Source: Cryptomeria japonica (lineage: Eukaryota > Streptophyta > Pinopsida > Cupressales > Cupressaceae). Taken from it: a DNA stretch of 64,000 nucleotides. The translations under genes and the position numbers were made by a program. The notes below the pieces were generated by a model. It saw only the letters and a list, made by a program, of their open reading frames with translations. It was not told the DNA's origin and searched no databases. Where the stretch lies: positions 266,216,192-266,280,191 of the forward strand of contig NC_081406.1 of assembly GCF_030272615.1 (NCBI RefSeq), read 5' to 3'. Shown here piece by piece: positions 11,020-21,589 of the stretch (position 1 is its first letter; each line of letters begins with the position of its first letter).

Positions 11020-12433
11020 TTAGGGTGTTTTTGCTTGTTGTTGTTCTTCAGTGACTGTTGAATCTCCAGATGATGTTGGTGTAATTGGATCACCATTTTG
11101 TACTGGTGTATTCATAGTAGGTTCATTTATGATTATCTCTATTGCTAGTTCAGAGTCTGTGTATCTTGAATTTCCTCTAAACTGTTCATCAATCTTCACA
11201 TTTGCACTCTCAACAATTTTATGAAATCTCTTGTTAAAACATCTACATGCCTTACTCTTAGATGAATAAACAAGAAATATTCCTTCATCACTTCTAGGAT
11301 CAAATTTACCAATATACTCATCTCTTCTAATATAGCATTTACTTCCAAATATTTTGAAATATTTAAGAGTAGGACTATAACCAAACCATAGTTCATGTGG
11401 GTTCTTACCGGTTTCACCTCTGATGTGAACTCTGTTGAATGTATAAACAGTTGTATTGACCACTTCTCTCCAGTATATATGAGGTAGATTTTCTTCTGAT
11501 ATCATACTTCTAGCTGCATCCAAGATAGTTCTATTTTTCCTTTCCACAACTCCATTTTGCTGGGGTGTCTGGGGTGCTGATAATTGTCTTCTGATCCCAT
11601 TCACTTCATAGAATGTATTAAATTCCTTAGATGTAAATTCACCTCCTTGATCTGATCTCAAACATTTGATTTTCTTGTTGCTTTCATTTTCTACCATTAC
11701 CTTGAATAGTTTGAATTTCTCAAATGCTTCAGATTTCTCCCTGAGAAAAGTAACCCAACACATTCTAGAATAGTCATCAATGATTAGCATAAAATACCTA
11801 TCTCCTTGTATACTTCTAGTTGTTGCTGGACCACATAAATTAGTATGAATTAAATCAAGAACATTGTTACACTTTTCTAGAATACTCTTGAAAGTTGCTC
11901 TAAGTTGCTTTCCAAATTGACATTCCTTACATACCGGATTGTGAGGTTTAATAATCTTAGGTAAATCTCTTACCACCTTAGTAGTACTGAATTTCACAAT
12001 GCAATCAAAATTTACATGACAAAGTCTCTTATGCCATAACCAACTTTCATCAATATGTGCAATCAAACATGCTTTCTCATTGTTGTTCAAATGAAAGATA
12101 TTACCTCTAGTCTGATTACCGGTTGCAATTTCCAAACCAGTCCTGTTTAAGATTTTGCATTTACCATTTTTGAATTGTAACTGAAATCCTTTCACAACTA
12201 ATTGACAAACACTCAAAAGATTCAACATAGTAAACATTATTAGTATTATGCTTACCATCAAAACATATAGTTCCTTTTCCTTTGATCAAACAAGCTTTAT
12301 CATCTCCAAATCTTACTAGACCTCCATTGTATTCCTGAAAGGTTAAGAATTTACTCTTATCACCAGTCATGTGATGTGAACATCCTGAATCAATAATCCA
12401 TTCATCCTTATCTTCAACTTTACCTACCAGGGC
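11020..12433 (-). pseudogene. Copia C protease and integrase
   Basis: After the gag frame the protease motif D-S-G-C-S-H-H-M-T-G (about 12360-12400) is intact. A frameshift near 12200 precedes GAG-pre-integrase (H-K-R-L-C-H-V-N ... C-K-E-C, zinc-binding HHCC). The integrase core has its first acidic residue changed (H-T-N-L-C-G-P where D is usual). The second, S-D-Q-G-G-E-F, and the Glu of Q-N-G-V-V-E-R-K-N-R-T are kept. A stop at 11020 ends the frame before RT. Copia family integrases insert cDNA through these D,D,E residues, so this copy would be inactive. Confidence 0.85.
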
Positions 12434-13512
12434 CTACTCTACCGGTTGAACAGTAGGTGTTGGTTGATCTTTTGTTATAGCAACAAAAGCACATCCATTG
12501 TTTGTTGGATCCTCATCAGAATCATCAATAACTCCTTCATCAACATAATAACAAGATTTGTCTCTATTCTTCTTAAACTTGTATTTTTGATAGTTAGGGT
12601 TAGGCTTATATGTTCTTTTAGCTTCTTCTCTTAATCTTGCATGTCTATCAGGACATCTAGAAGCCATATGACCAATCTTATTACAGTTAAAATATTTAAA
12701 GGGTGCTTTACCTTCATACTTCCAATTGGACCTTTAGGTATTTTCCTTGCAAATAGTGCTTCAAGTTCTTCATTTTTTCTCCTTCTTTCTTCAAGTTCTC
12801 TTGCATAGAAGGCTCTCCAATCAGATTTATCAGATGATGATGATGATGCTATAGTTGATGATGATGTCTTGAAAGCTAGATCTATCTTAACAGTAGTAAC
12901 AGGACCAAATTCCTCAAGTTCAAAAGCTGAAAGTTTTCCAACCAAAGTGTCTCTAGATACTGATGCATTAAGCATTGTTCTCAATTCATTTATAGCAGTA
13001 ACTTTCATTTTATATGCCAGTGGAAAAGCTCTTAAAACTTTAGAAACAATCTCATCTTCACTTAAGGTTCCTCCACAATATTGTATACCCAAAACAATTT
13101 CATTTACTCTTTCCATAAAAGAAGAAATTCTTTCTTCTTCTTCCATTTCCAGATTTTCATACCTGACCTGGAAGCATTCGAGTTTTGCAATTTTGACTGT
13201 GGAATCTCCTTCATTCAATGTTTCTAGTTTGTCCCAAATAGCTTTAGCAATAGATCTGTCTGACAATCCCATGACATGTTGATCTGATAATGCGCTCAAA
13301 AGTGCTTCTCTTGCTTTGCAATCATTTTCCTCATCTTTAGCCAAGTTAGGTGGATTAGGTTTACCTTGAGTAGGAGCAATATAGCCATTCTTTGTAACAT
13401 CCCATATGTCCTTTCCAATGCAATTCAAATGTGTCTCTATCCTGATCTTCCATATGCCATAGTTAGTTCCATCAAGTTTTAGACTGTCCTTCCTGGAATA
13501 GTTAGAAGACAT
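12434..13512 (-). pseudogene. Copia C gag
   Basis: ATG at 13512 opens a Gag with the copia N-terminal pattern (K-L-D-G-T-N-Y-G-I-W-K), an E-rich helical capsid region with 'E-D-E-I-V-S-K-V-L', and a C-terminal zinc knuckle. The frame is lost near 12725 by a 4-base deletion of one AGTA from a doubled AGTA, just before the knuckle, and continues in another frame to 12434. The knuckle (NCNKIGHMASRC) has lost its first Cys (Tyr instead). ATG choice is supported by its position about 45 bases from the PBS and by the matching start in element F. Confidence 0.8.
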
Positions 13513-13557
13513 TGGATCTCCTCAAGCTGTTAAACTTTTGCAAAAAGAGGACTAGGC

Positions 13558-13567
13558 TTTGATACCA
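13558..13567 (-). other. Primer-binding site of copia C
   Basis: TGGTATCAAA on the minus strand, two bases from the LTR end. It is one mismatch from the initiator Met-tRNA complement seen in other elements here (TGGTATCAGA). Confidence 0.75.
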
Positions 13568-13569
13568 AT

Positions 13570-14623
13570 TGTTAGGTCCTAGAGGCAACTGAGAGGGGGG
13601 GGGGGGGGGTGAATCAGTTGTCTAATAAATTCAATCAAAATTAACTTAACCAAAACTTAATGCTTAAGATCAGTAAACCAAACTTTCTGCCGGTAGACAA
13701 TTTTATCAGTTAATTGTAGTACTGGTAAAAAATAATGCATGAAACAAAAAGACAACAACATCCACAACACATAACACAAATATTTATATGTGGAAACCCT
13801 GTAAGGGGAAAAACCATGGTGGGAAGCCTTACCCATAGTCAAATGATACTACTGCAGATAGTATGTGTGTACAATATGGATTCTGCACATGCAAAAAGGC
13901 CAGCTGCCTAGAGCTCACCGCTCAATTACAAAATGAGAGTCACACTGACTACAATTGGATGGTTAGATCCAATGATAATGTAATGCATAAAATAGCATCT
14001 TCATATGTTGGATTCAGTATCGGTTTAGTTCTGATTGCCTTCACAAAACCTTCCTTCAACCTTCAAATGATGTCCACGTGTATAGCTTTGCTTATTTTTG
14101 CATATACCTTATTACAATTCCTTTTCCCAATCGCATATCAATCTCACAAAAGAGATCTTACATTTATAACATAACCTAAGACCAATTGAATAGGATAGCT
14201 CACTAAAAGATATTACAATAAAATCAATATTCGATGCATGATGTCGGCTCAAATGCATTTACAATAATAATAAATCATCTCCATAACACATCGTTTTGAT
14301 CTGGGATAGATATGCTTGCTGGTGCATATCCTGGACCTATTTGCCGATAACAGTAAATATGCAAACCCAAATAAACAATTAACCAAATCACCAAAACCAA
14401 GTGATCAAATAATGTCTTTGACATAACCAAGTAGTCTCCAAGTCATTCCAAGTGCCAGTGAACAATATAATCTGTCGCTGAACCAAATACCGGTGACTGT
14501 GCATAAGTCTCTGACTTGCCGGTGAACATAATCAAAATCTCCAAGTACTGATAAGTGTTGACAAGTGATGATAGGCGTTGACATCAATGACAAAACCATA
14601 TCAACATATCCAAAATACCAACA
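13570..14623 (-). repeat. 5' LTR of copia C (1054 bp)
   Basis: Minus strand starts TGTTGGTATTTTGG and ends CCTAACA. The LTR-start box TTGTCATTGATGTCAA is at 14578-14593. Near its end the usual run of G has grown to 15 (13595-13609), against about 7 in sister LTRs. The bordering K coding sequence resumes at 14624. Confidence 0.85.
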
Positions 14624-16054
14624 GCCAAAGCCAAAAAACTCATGGAACATGAGCTGGAGATTGTAGATGGTGTTCCTATGTATGTTTTTCAGGGACATGA
14701 AACAAGATGTTAGGGATACAGAGCCTTTGGCACACATGTCTCCCCAGTCTATTTATGAGTTTATGCTGGTTGATTCACCAAGAGAAGAGTATCCACTTGG
14801 ATATGAATGCAATGAACATATGAATCTAGAAACTATCCAGTATGGTGTCCAGGAGATCAATGATGTCAAATTACTGGAGCATGAAGAATTTATTTCAAAC
14901 AATGACTTTATTCACACCAAGGAATTTAATACATTCCTATGACAACACAAAGGGACATTGGTCAAAGCCAATACAGAGGGGAAAACTGAGGAAGAGATGC
15001 TCAGAATACTACAAGAGGAAATAGACCAAGCCATAAAGGAAATGACACCTGAAAGATGAAGGCTATTACTTAAGGATGCTAGGGTGCTGATATATTCAGG
15101 ATGGGACATGAGATCTGCTCTATTGTTTGATAGCTTTTTGAAGAAACAGGGGCCAAATAAGCACATTATGCTCGATGAAGTAGATAAGATTTTCATGGGA
15201 TCAGGATATGATCCTGATCAAAAGGCTCTTATGTTGTGTGCTTTGTACCCTAAAGAAAAAAGTCCCTTACTCATAGACAACGATGAGGCCTTTGGACATT
15301 TAATGATCCAACAAGTTGAGAAAACTGATCCTAGGATCACTGCCAAACTGAATTTGGATGTGGCAAAACTCAATCAAGATCAGATTGAGTTTCTAGTCAG
15401 GGAGAATATCACCTATAGAGGATTGTATGAGAATTCCAATGGGGGAGTGCAATGGTTATAAGAGAGACTACTACAACAAAGCTTTTCCCTAGGCATCAAT
15501 GATCTAGATATGGCACTTGAGACTGACTGAAAGGTAATGGATGCTCTGATAGACACTATCTACTGGAAGACCAGAAGTGAGAAGTTAGTTAGCGATATCA
15601 TCGAACATAGGTTCAGAACCATGCTAACACATGTAGATTAGTATTGGAAAGTGTATACTGGGACTGTCAAGGCTCTGAGGGAGCATGAAATATTAAAGAA
15701 ATGGTTGCAAGAGGTGATGAATAGTGTTGATACCATGACACTTGAAGAGAGAGCAGAAGGGATAGCATATTGGAGAAGCATGAAAGATATGTAGATTCCT
15801 TGAACAAAGACCTCCAAGCGCTGGATGATGGGAGCACCTCACGAATGCCAACAATCTACAAGGAAGGAGAATTGATATCATTAGAACAATGGCAGAATGA
15901 GCTTGCTAGCATCAAAGAGCGAGTCATCTCAGGATTGGATCGGGACAAAGATTTGGCCCCTTCTGTCAACCAGATAATCTTTGAGTACATTTCATTGGGA
16001 GAAGAATTGAAGAAGTGGAACATTGACACCAGAGGCTACAGAGAGGATGATTAA
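14624..16054 (+). pseudogene. Unknown retroelement-type ORF K, 3' part
   Basis: Continuation of the ORF interrupted by copia C. From 14624 a frame reads about 30 codons, shifts near 14700 and then stays mostly in one frame to about 15765 with stops at 14940, 15057, 15459, 15528 and 15639. A last shift near 15768 leads to a C-terminal segment ending at a stop by 16054. The protein is hydrophilic and helical (D/E/K/L-rich), with predicted coiled coil near the end. No catalytic motif is visible. It is followed by AT-rich DNA. I cannot assign function. Confidence 0.55.
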
Positions 16055-17739
16055 AAAAATCATTTGGGAATGCTTAATATATTTTTATTTAACTTCGTCA
16101 AGAATATGCAACCTGGTTGTTAATGTCGGGAAGGGACATGACTTTTCATAGGGGATAGGTTTTGTTCTCATATATATGAGAAGTGTTTTGTAAAACAAAA
16201 AGGAGATTTAAGAAATAGATGTACAATATACTCTGGTAGTTTTTTGTAACTTTCAAAACTCTAACAATATAATCAACTATTTATTTTACATGTGTTGTGA
16301 GTTGTTTATTTCAATTGGCAGTTGTTTTGTGATATTGTCTCATAGAAGATAAGGTTGCTTGTATCTTCCTAGTGAAGTTTATTTTCCTACTACTATTAAT
16401 TTGAATAAAAGGCCTACTTGTGTATTGTAAATGTTCCTTGTATGTCTTCCTTGAATGGTCTCTTAAAGTAAGGGTTAAATTGATTCGAGCAAATTATAGC
16501 AAAAGACTATTAAAACTGATGTTTTTTAGGAAAGGTGACTGACAGTTCTACCTGGGGGTGATTTAAAATTGTCTCATAGAAGCATACATTAAGTCCTACT
16601 GAAGAAATAGACTCTGTGGCCCAAATAAGAGGAAAGACACTGATCATTCATAAATAACAACTTTTTACCATATGAATTACCTTTACTTTAAAGCAATAGG
16701 AATAGTTGAGTAGGGTATATAGAATCAATTAGCAGTAGTGTATACATATAAATTTCAAGTACAAATATCGAATATCTTTCACAAAAACAATCTTGAAGTC
16801 ATCTAAAAGCCACCTATCCTAGGAACCTATGCCATTTTGAGATAGGGAAAATTTTAGATCAAGATACTCAATCTGCTATAAAGGGCATTAGTCATCAAAA
16901 GTGACTAGTGAATAGGTATACTTGTCAAGGTCTTGTAGAGTCTAAGGTGAGGGAGTTAGTAACTAAATAGGTTCACTCTATAAGTTGGCCAAGTCAATTG
17001 GAGGCATTTCCTTAGAACCTATCCAATCTGTTGATTTGAGATCCAATAGACCCAATTGAGGATTTTAATGTATAATCTTACGTAAATAAATGTGCAGATG
17101 TATGAGTTGAGGTATGGAATGTATGGAGAATTTTTGTGAATTGGATGTGAATGATATGCAAGTAGTAGAAGTGCAATTTTTTTGTTTGTGATGAGCTTTG
17201 ATGATTATATCTTCAATTTAATAGTATGTTGAAACAATGAATAAATTCAGTGATGTTTACCATGATATTGTTCGCTTGACATAGTGGTTCAAGGATAGTT
17301 TCATGATCAAATATATTTTTCATTAAAAATCATTATTCCTTGTACCTGTTGAAAGATAGTGAATCCTTTAGTGGTCTGTCTAGCTCTTTTCATCTTGCTC
17401 TAAGATTGTGCATCTCAGTATTGCAAGTCATTTGTATCTTGCCCTAAGTTTGTGCACCTTAGTTTTGCTAGTCCATTTAAGTGTGGTGATCTCCTTGGCC
17501 TTTAGCCTAAAATATTGTAATCATTTATTCATATTATGAGTGTGGTTCTCACCATGGTTTTTCACTTCTTGGGTGTTCTACATAAATATGGTGTTCTTGT
17601 GTGCGTTGTGTTTTGTGCTTTCACATTTCATATTTGCAGTGATAAGTTAATTGTCGTTTGGATTTCAAAGGATAATAAGTAAGTTTTTTTAAGTTATGAG
17701 ATAATTCACCCCGCTCTAAGTCCTATGGTGTGTTCAACA
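16055..17739. other. Non-coding DNA ending in a copia-like LTR tail
   Basis: 16055-17350 shows no gene; the first part looks like 3' UTR of K (T-rich, AATATATTTT). From about 17500 to 17739 is U5-type LTR text: CACCATGGTTTTTCAC, GTGTTCTTGTGTG, AATTCACCCCGCTCTAAG, ending TTCAACA just before a PBS. The LTR start was not found, and the TTGTCATTGATGTCAA box is absent, so the LTR is truncated or of another family. Confidence 0.55.
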
Positions 17740-17741
17740 AT

Positions 17742-18213
17742 TGGTATCAAAGTGAGGCTCCTTTAAGATAAGTTTAACTGCTCAAGGATGATCCAAGATG
17801 GCGCAAGAAGTCTATTTGAAGGAAATGAGGTTTGATGGAAAAATTAATCTACTTGGAAGTCATGGATAGAATATCATTTGAATTCTCTACCACTTAGTAT
17901 ATGGGACATTATTAAGACTTGTTATACTACTCCACAAGGTGGTCGTACTAGTCCGAAAGAAGTCAAGAATCATCAAAATAATGCCAAGGCAAGTAATATA
18001 CTTGTTAGTAGTTTGAGTGACATAGAGTTTTTCAAGATTAATGGATGCAAAAGTACAAAGAAAATTTGGGATAATTTGAGGAACATTTATGAACGAGATG
18101 AGAAGACCTAGAAAGCCAAATTATAAAATCTAAAACACAAATTTGAGATACTGAGGATGTTTGAAGTTGAGAACATTGAAATGTGCATGCAATGAGTAAA
18201 AGAGGTTGTCAAT
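17742..18213 (+). pseudogene. Element I: copia PBS and gag relic
   Basis: TGGTATCAAA at 17742-17751 is the PBS, two bases after an LTR end at 17739. An ATG at 17798 starts a copia Gag; a frameshift before 17878 leads to the main block 17878-18111 (W-I-E-Y-H-L, I-W-D-I-I, K-I-W-D-N-L-R-N-I-Y-E). After a TAG at 18109-18111 the Gag pattern continues weakly to 18213, where a dispersed repeat cuts it off. No pol remains. Confidence 0.65.
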
Positions 18214-18545
18214 GCAATGAACATAAATATTAGGTTCAAATGATAAAAAAGGCTCTGAGTAACTACCTTACTCATACCACCTGGAATAATAACTAGAGAA
18301 AATTGCAACTCATCCAAGCTAACCATACCTTAAACCAACATAGATAAAACTTCATTCTATCAACATATCAAATCTAAACCTACAATAAAGTCTCTATAAA
18401 TCTAACCTCCTATCTCAAAGAAACATACCAATAATTAAATGACCACAAACAAGGCCAACTAACAAAGTCTGCATCACCACTGAAATAATATCATGAATAT
18501 AGATAGTCCACGTTTGAGTCATCCAACTACAATCAATAGGCTATA
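18214..18545. repeat. Dispersed repeat, copy 2
   Basis: Partner of 4485-4835 with the same landmark order. It abruptly interrupts the copia gag relic I: the gag frame is readable to about 18213 and the repeat begins at once. The junction suggests that the repeat inserted into, or recombined with, relic I. Confidence 0.6.
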
Positions 18546-18821
18546 CACACCTTCAAATTGTTGGATTGGTTGAAGAGATCAGAATACTGAGGAGGGGGGG
18601 GTGAATCAATATTCCCATCAAATAAAACTTTCTCCAAAACTAGACCTCTTATAGATGTATCAAACTCATTAATTAAGAATATAAAACGTGAAACAACAAA
18701 TACAAAATAAACATGAAAACTCAACCACAAATGGCACACTAGATTTTATACATGGAAAACCCAAATGAGAAAAACTACAAAGTGTTAACTCTCAAGAGAA
18801 TATAACTAGTTATATGGTGTT

Positions 18822-18979
18822 TACAAAAGGGTGGCTCACTGTCAAATGACTCACTACCATATTACAAAAATGGCTCACTGTTGGAATGATCACTACCAAA
18901 TTACAAAAATGGTTCATTGTTGGAACGCTCACTGCAAGATTACAAAAGAGGCTTACTATTGGAATGCTCACTACAATAG
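18822..18979. repeat. Four tandem copies of a ~39-bp unit in LTR H
   Basis: Units at 18822-18862 (41 bp), 18863-18901, 18902-18940 and 18941-18979 (39 bp each). Each begins TACAAAA, has a GG(C/T)T(C/T)A(C/T)T core and a CTCACT- or ATCACT-type block. Copies differ at several sites. Sister copia LTRs have a single TTACAAA...CTCACTGACTAC block here, so the unit was amplified inside this LTR. Confidence 0.75.
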
Positions 18980-19532
18980 GTATAATTGAACTAAAGAAAT
19001 TTGCATCTCCAAATCCATGAGATCAGTTCCAAGTTAAGCTCAGATCACAACTCACCAATCCTATAGTAGATTTAATGAAAGATCTTTGTATTGTTGTCGA
19101 CAGATGCCTGGGGCAGATCCGGTGAAGAATGACTACAACATTGTCTACACTATGACTCTGCACCAACTACCTTTGATGTTCGCAACTCCCACTTCACGCT
19201 CTATTACTTACTTTACTATCACTATCTCTATATCTCACTCATATCACACACTTCCATATATATACTAGAAAGATCATACATTGGGATAATATGTCAGCCT
19301 AGCTTAACACGTTATCCAATAGAGCCTTAAACATAGACATGATAACCAGGTCAGCCTCCACAAGATCTCTACATGCTTTCTTTTACACAATTCATCCACC
19401 GATGCATATACCTTAATTACCGAAATGAGACAGGAGTCAACCAGACCCATAGATATTGACCCATAAACAAAAATACTCCAAACATAACAACTCCAAACTC
19501 CAAAATAAAAATATCATGCATACCATAGATAC

Positions 19533-20335
19533 TGATGCAGGAGCATCCCCAATTCACAACAATCTTGCATCAACCAAAACCATTTTCCTTTTTGTTTTGT
19601 TTTTTGTTTGCAGTTTCAGGTTTCCTTTCTATATGTCTTGGTTGTGGCTCACCGGATCCTATGGAGTTGGATTCTACTTGAAAACTTGATCATCTTTCTT
19701 TCTTTCAGACCACATCTCATTTGGATCACTTACTGATAAGATATCACTACTGATTTCCATGACAATTTCTTGTTATTGATTGTTCCTTTGTTACCGGTTT
19801 CCTGAGACCTATTCTAGTGATCTACCAGAACCCATTCTGAAGATTGCAGAGACTTGGGCATTGATTTAGATGTTCCTTGGCATGTAGCCGACCTTTCCCC
19901 CCAATCTACATTTCATCCATTAGATTTTTTGGAGGAATCTCTTGGCGAAGATCGACCTTGTTTATTTTGCATGTTAGGTCTTGTTCTTCGGGTTTTGATC
20001 CCTTTTGGGCTGACTCAATCCTTTGGATCAATATATATATTTGTAATCATACTTTAGAATGCAATCAATTAGAATCAATTGGAGTATCAGATAGATAGAC
20101 TATGCCTAGAAGATAGATATTTCGATTCAAGGTCCCGATTGTGACCTATCTACCAGGTTTGTGTGTCGGTATGTTGTAACCCAGTTGTTACCGGTTGGAT
20201 GTAATCAAATTTTATGCAATAAAAATATTTGTTTTGCATTGCCTCCATCATATCTATGTGTTTCCATTATGTTTATTCTTGCTGATTGGTCCTAATTGAT
20301 CTCTTTGAGGTCCATCCTCACCGGTGACTACTTCA
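19533..20335 (+). repeat. 5' LTR of gypsy G
   Basis: Starts TGATGCAGGAGCATCCCC and ends CTACTTCA. It aligns along its whole length with 24988-25778, with many substitutions and some indels (803 vs 791 bp), showing an older insertion than element F. Confidence 0.9.
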
Positions 20336-20337
20336 AG

Positions 20338-20348
20338 TGGTATCAGAG
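20338..20348 (+). other. Primer-binding site of gypsy G
   Basis: TGGTATCAGAG two bases after the 5' LTR, complementary to initiator Met-tRNA. Confidence 0.85.
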
Positions 20349-20446
20349 TGAAGATTCATTCTAGAGGTTGCGTGTCCAGAATTTTTTTGTTGTAGGGTGG
20401 CATATTGCGGATCCGACCTATAATTGTAGAGGACTAGTGTGAATCG

Positions 20447-21538
20447 ATGGCACAAAGAGGAACTAGGAATGGTTGAGAGTGTGGGAATGCATACCCTGTT
20501 GTGATGAAGATGTTGCAAGGAATAACAGCCAGGTCAGAAGCCATGGAGATAACCTAGAGAAGAGGCCGACATATTGAAGATGTAAGCGATGATGAAGGAG
20601 AAGAAGCCCCGATAGAACAAGTAAACCTACCGAAAGTTGATCCAGATGAAGAAAGGTTTTTAAGGGTTTTGAGTAGGGCAAACACTAAACCTCATTTTAC
20701 CCCACTGGAATATGATTGGAAGTTAGACTCGGATGAATTGATGGATTGGATCTCAGAGATGGAGAAGTATTTCAATTTTGAAAACATTGCAAAAGAGAGG
20801 AAGGTGAAATATGCTTGTACCTAGTTGAAAGGTCATACATCTCTTTGGTGGGAGCATTTGCAAGTTGATAGATAAAGAAGAGGTAAAGAAAATATTAAGA
20901 CATGGGATCAAATTATTGATAAGTTGAAATCAAAGTATCTGTCGGCAAATTATCAAGTGGATTTGTTCAGGAAGTTGCAGAATCTGAGACAGAAGGAATC
21001 TAGTGTTAAGGAGTACACCTAAGCATTTTACAAGTTGAACATTAGATCAGGACATGTTGTTGATGAAGTTAAACAAATTGCAAGATATTTGAATGGATTG
21101 TGGATTTCTATAAAAGATGAACTTAGTATGATCAAATTGGAGAGTGTTGAAGAGGCTTACTAGTATGCACTAAAGGCTGAAGAGAAATTGAACAAAAGAC
21201 ATGAACAGAGACAAAGAGGTAGAGGTGGAAGGTTTACCAAAGGAAGATTTCAAGGAGGAAGATGATCTACCAGAGGAAGAGGAACCAACATAGATTAGAA
21301 CAAGGACAAGGAAGTGAGAAAAGAAGGTAATTCATATTGGAAGGATGATAGAAATTTCTACCGAAATGAGAACTTTGGAAGACAAGATAAGAGGACATTT
21401 AGAGGAACTTTATTTAAGTGTGGAGGAGAAGGACACCGTGTATTTGAGTGTAAGAAGATAGAGGCTCCAAAAGAGAAGATGTGGTGGAAGAGAACCCCAC
21501 TAGATCAGACAATAAACTGGAAGATGGAGAACTGTTGA
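20447..21538 (+). pseudogene. Gypsy G gag
   Basis: A single 363-codon frame from an ATG at 20447 to a TGA at 21536, with eight internal stops: 20474 TGA, 20555 TAG, 20822 TAG, 20873 TAA, 21020 TAA, 21161 TAG, 21263 TGA and 21296 TAG. There is no frameshift within gag. It contains the retrotransposon Gag core (D-W-I-S-E-M-E-K-Y-F, then W-W-E-H, and F-R-K-L-Q-N-L-R-Q), an R/G-rich stretch and a zinc knuckle whose first Cys is lost (FKCGGEGHRVFEC). Confidence 0.88.
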
Positions 21539-21589
21539 TGATGAGGAGAGATTTGTGTCATACCAGAGGAGATGAAGAACCCTTGTAGA

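Larger units (their letters stand above)
8938..14623 (-). mobile_element. Copia element C, inserted in ORF K
   Basis: Minus-strand Ty1/copia element: 5' LTR 13570-14623, PBS, gag, protease, integrase, RT, RNase H, a 3' UTR and only a 47-bp stub of the 3' LTR (8938-8984). Domain order PR-IN-RT-RH proves copia. It is closely related to element F by protein and LTR. The same unknown + strand ORF (K) lies on both flanks, so C landed in K. Since about 1 kb of the 3' LTR is missing, part of K may have gone in the same deletion and no TSD can be expected. Confidence 0.85.
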
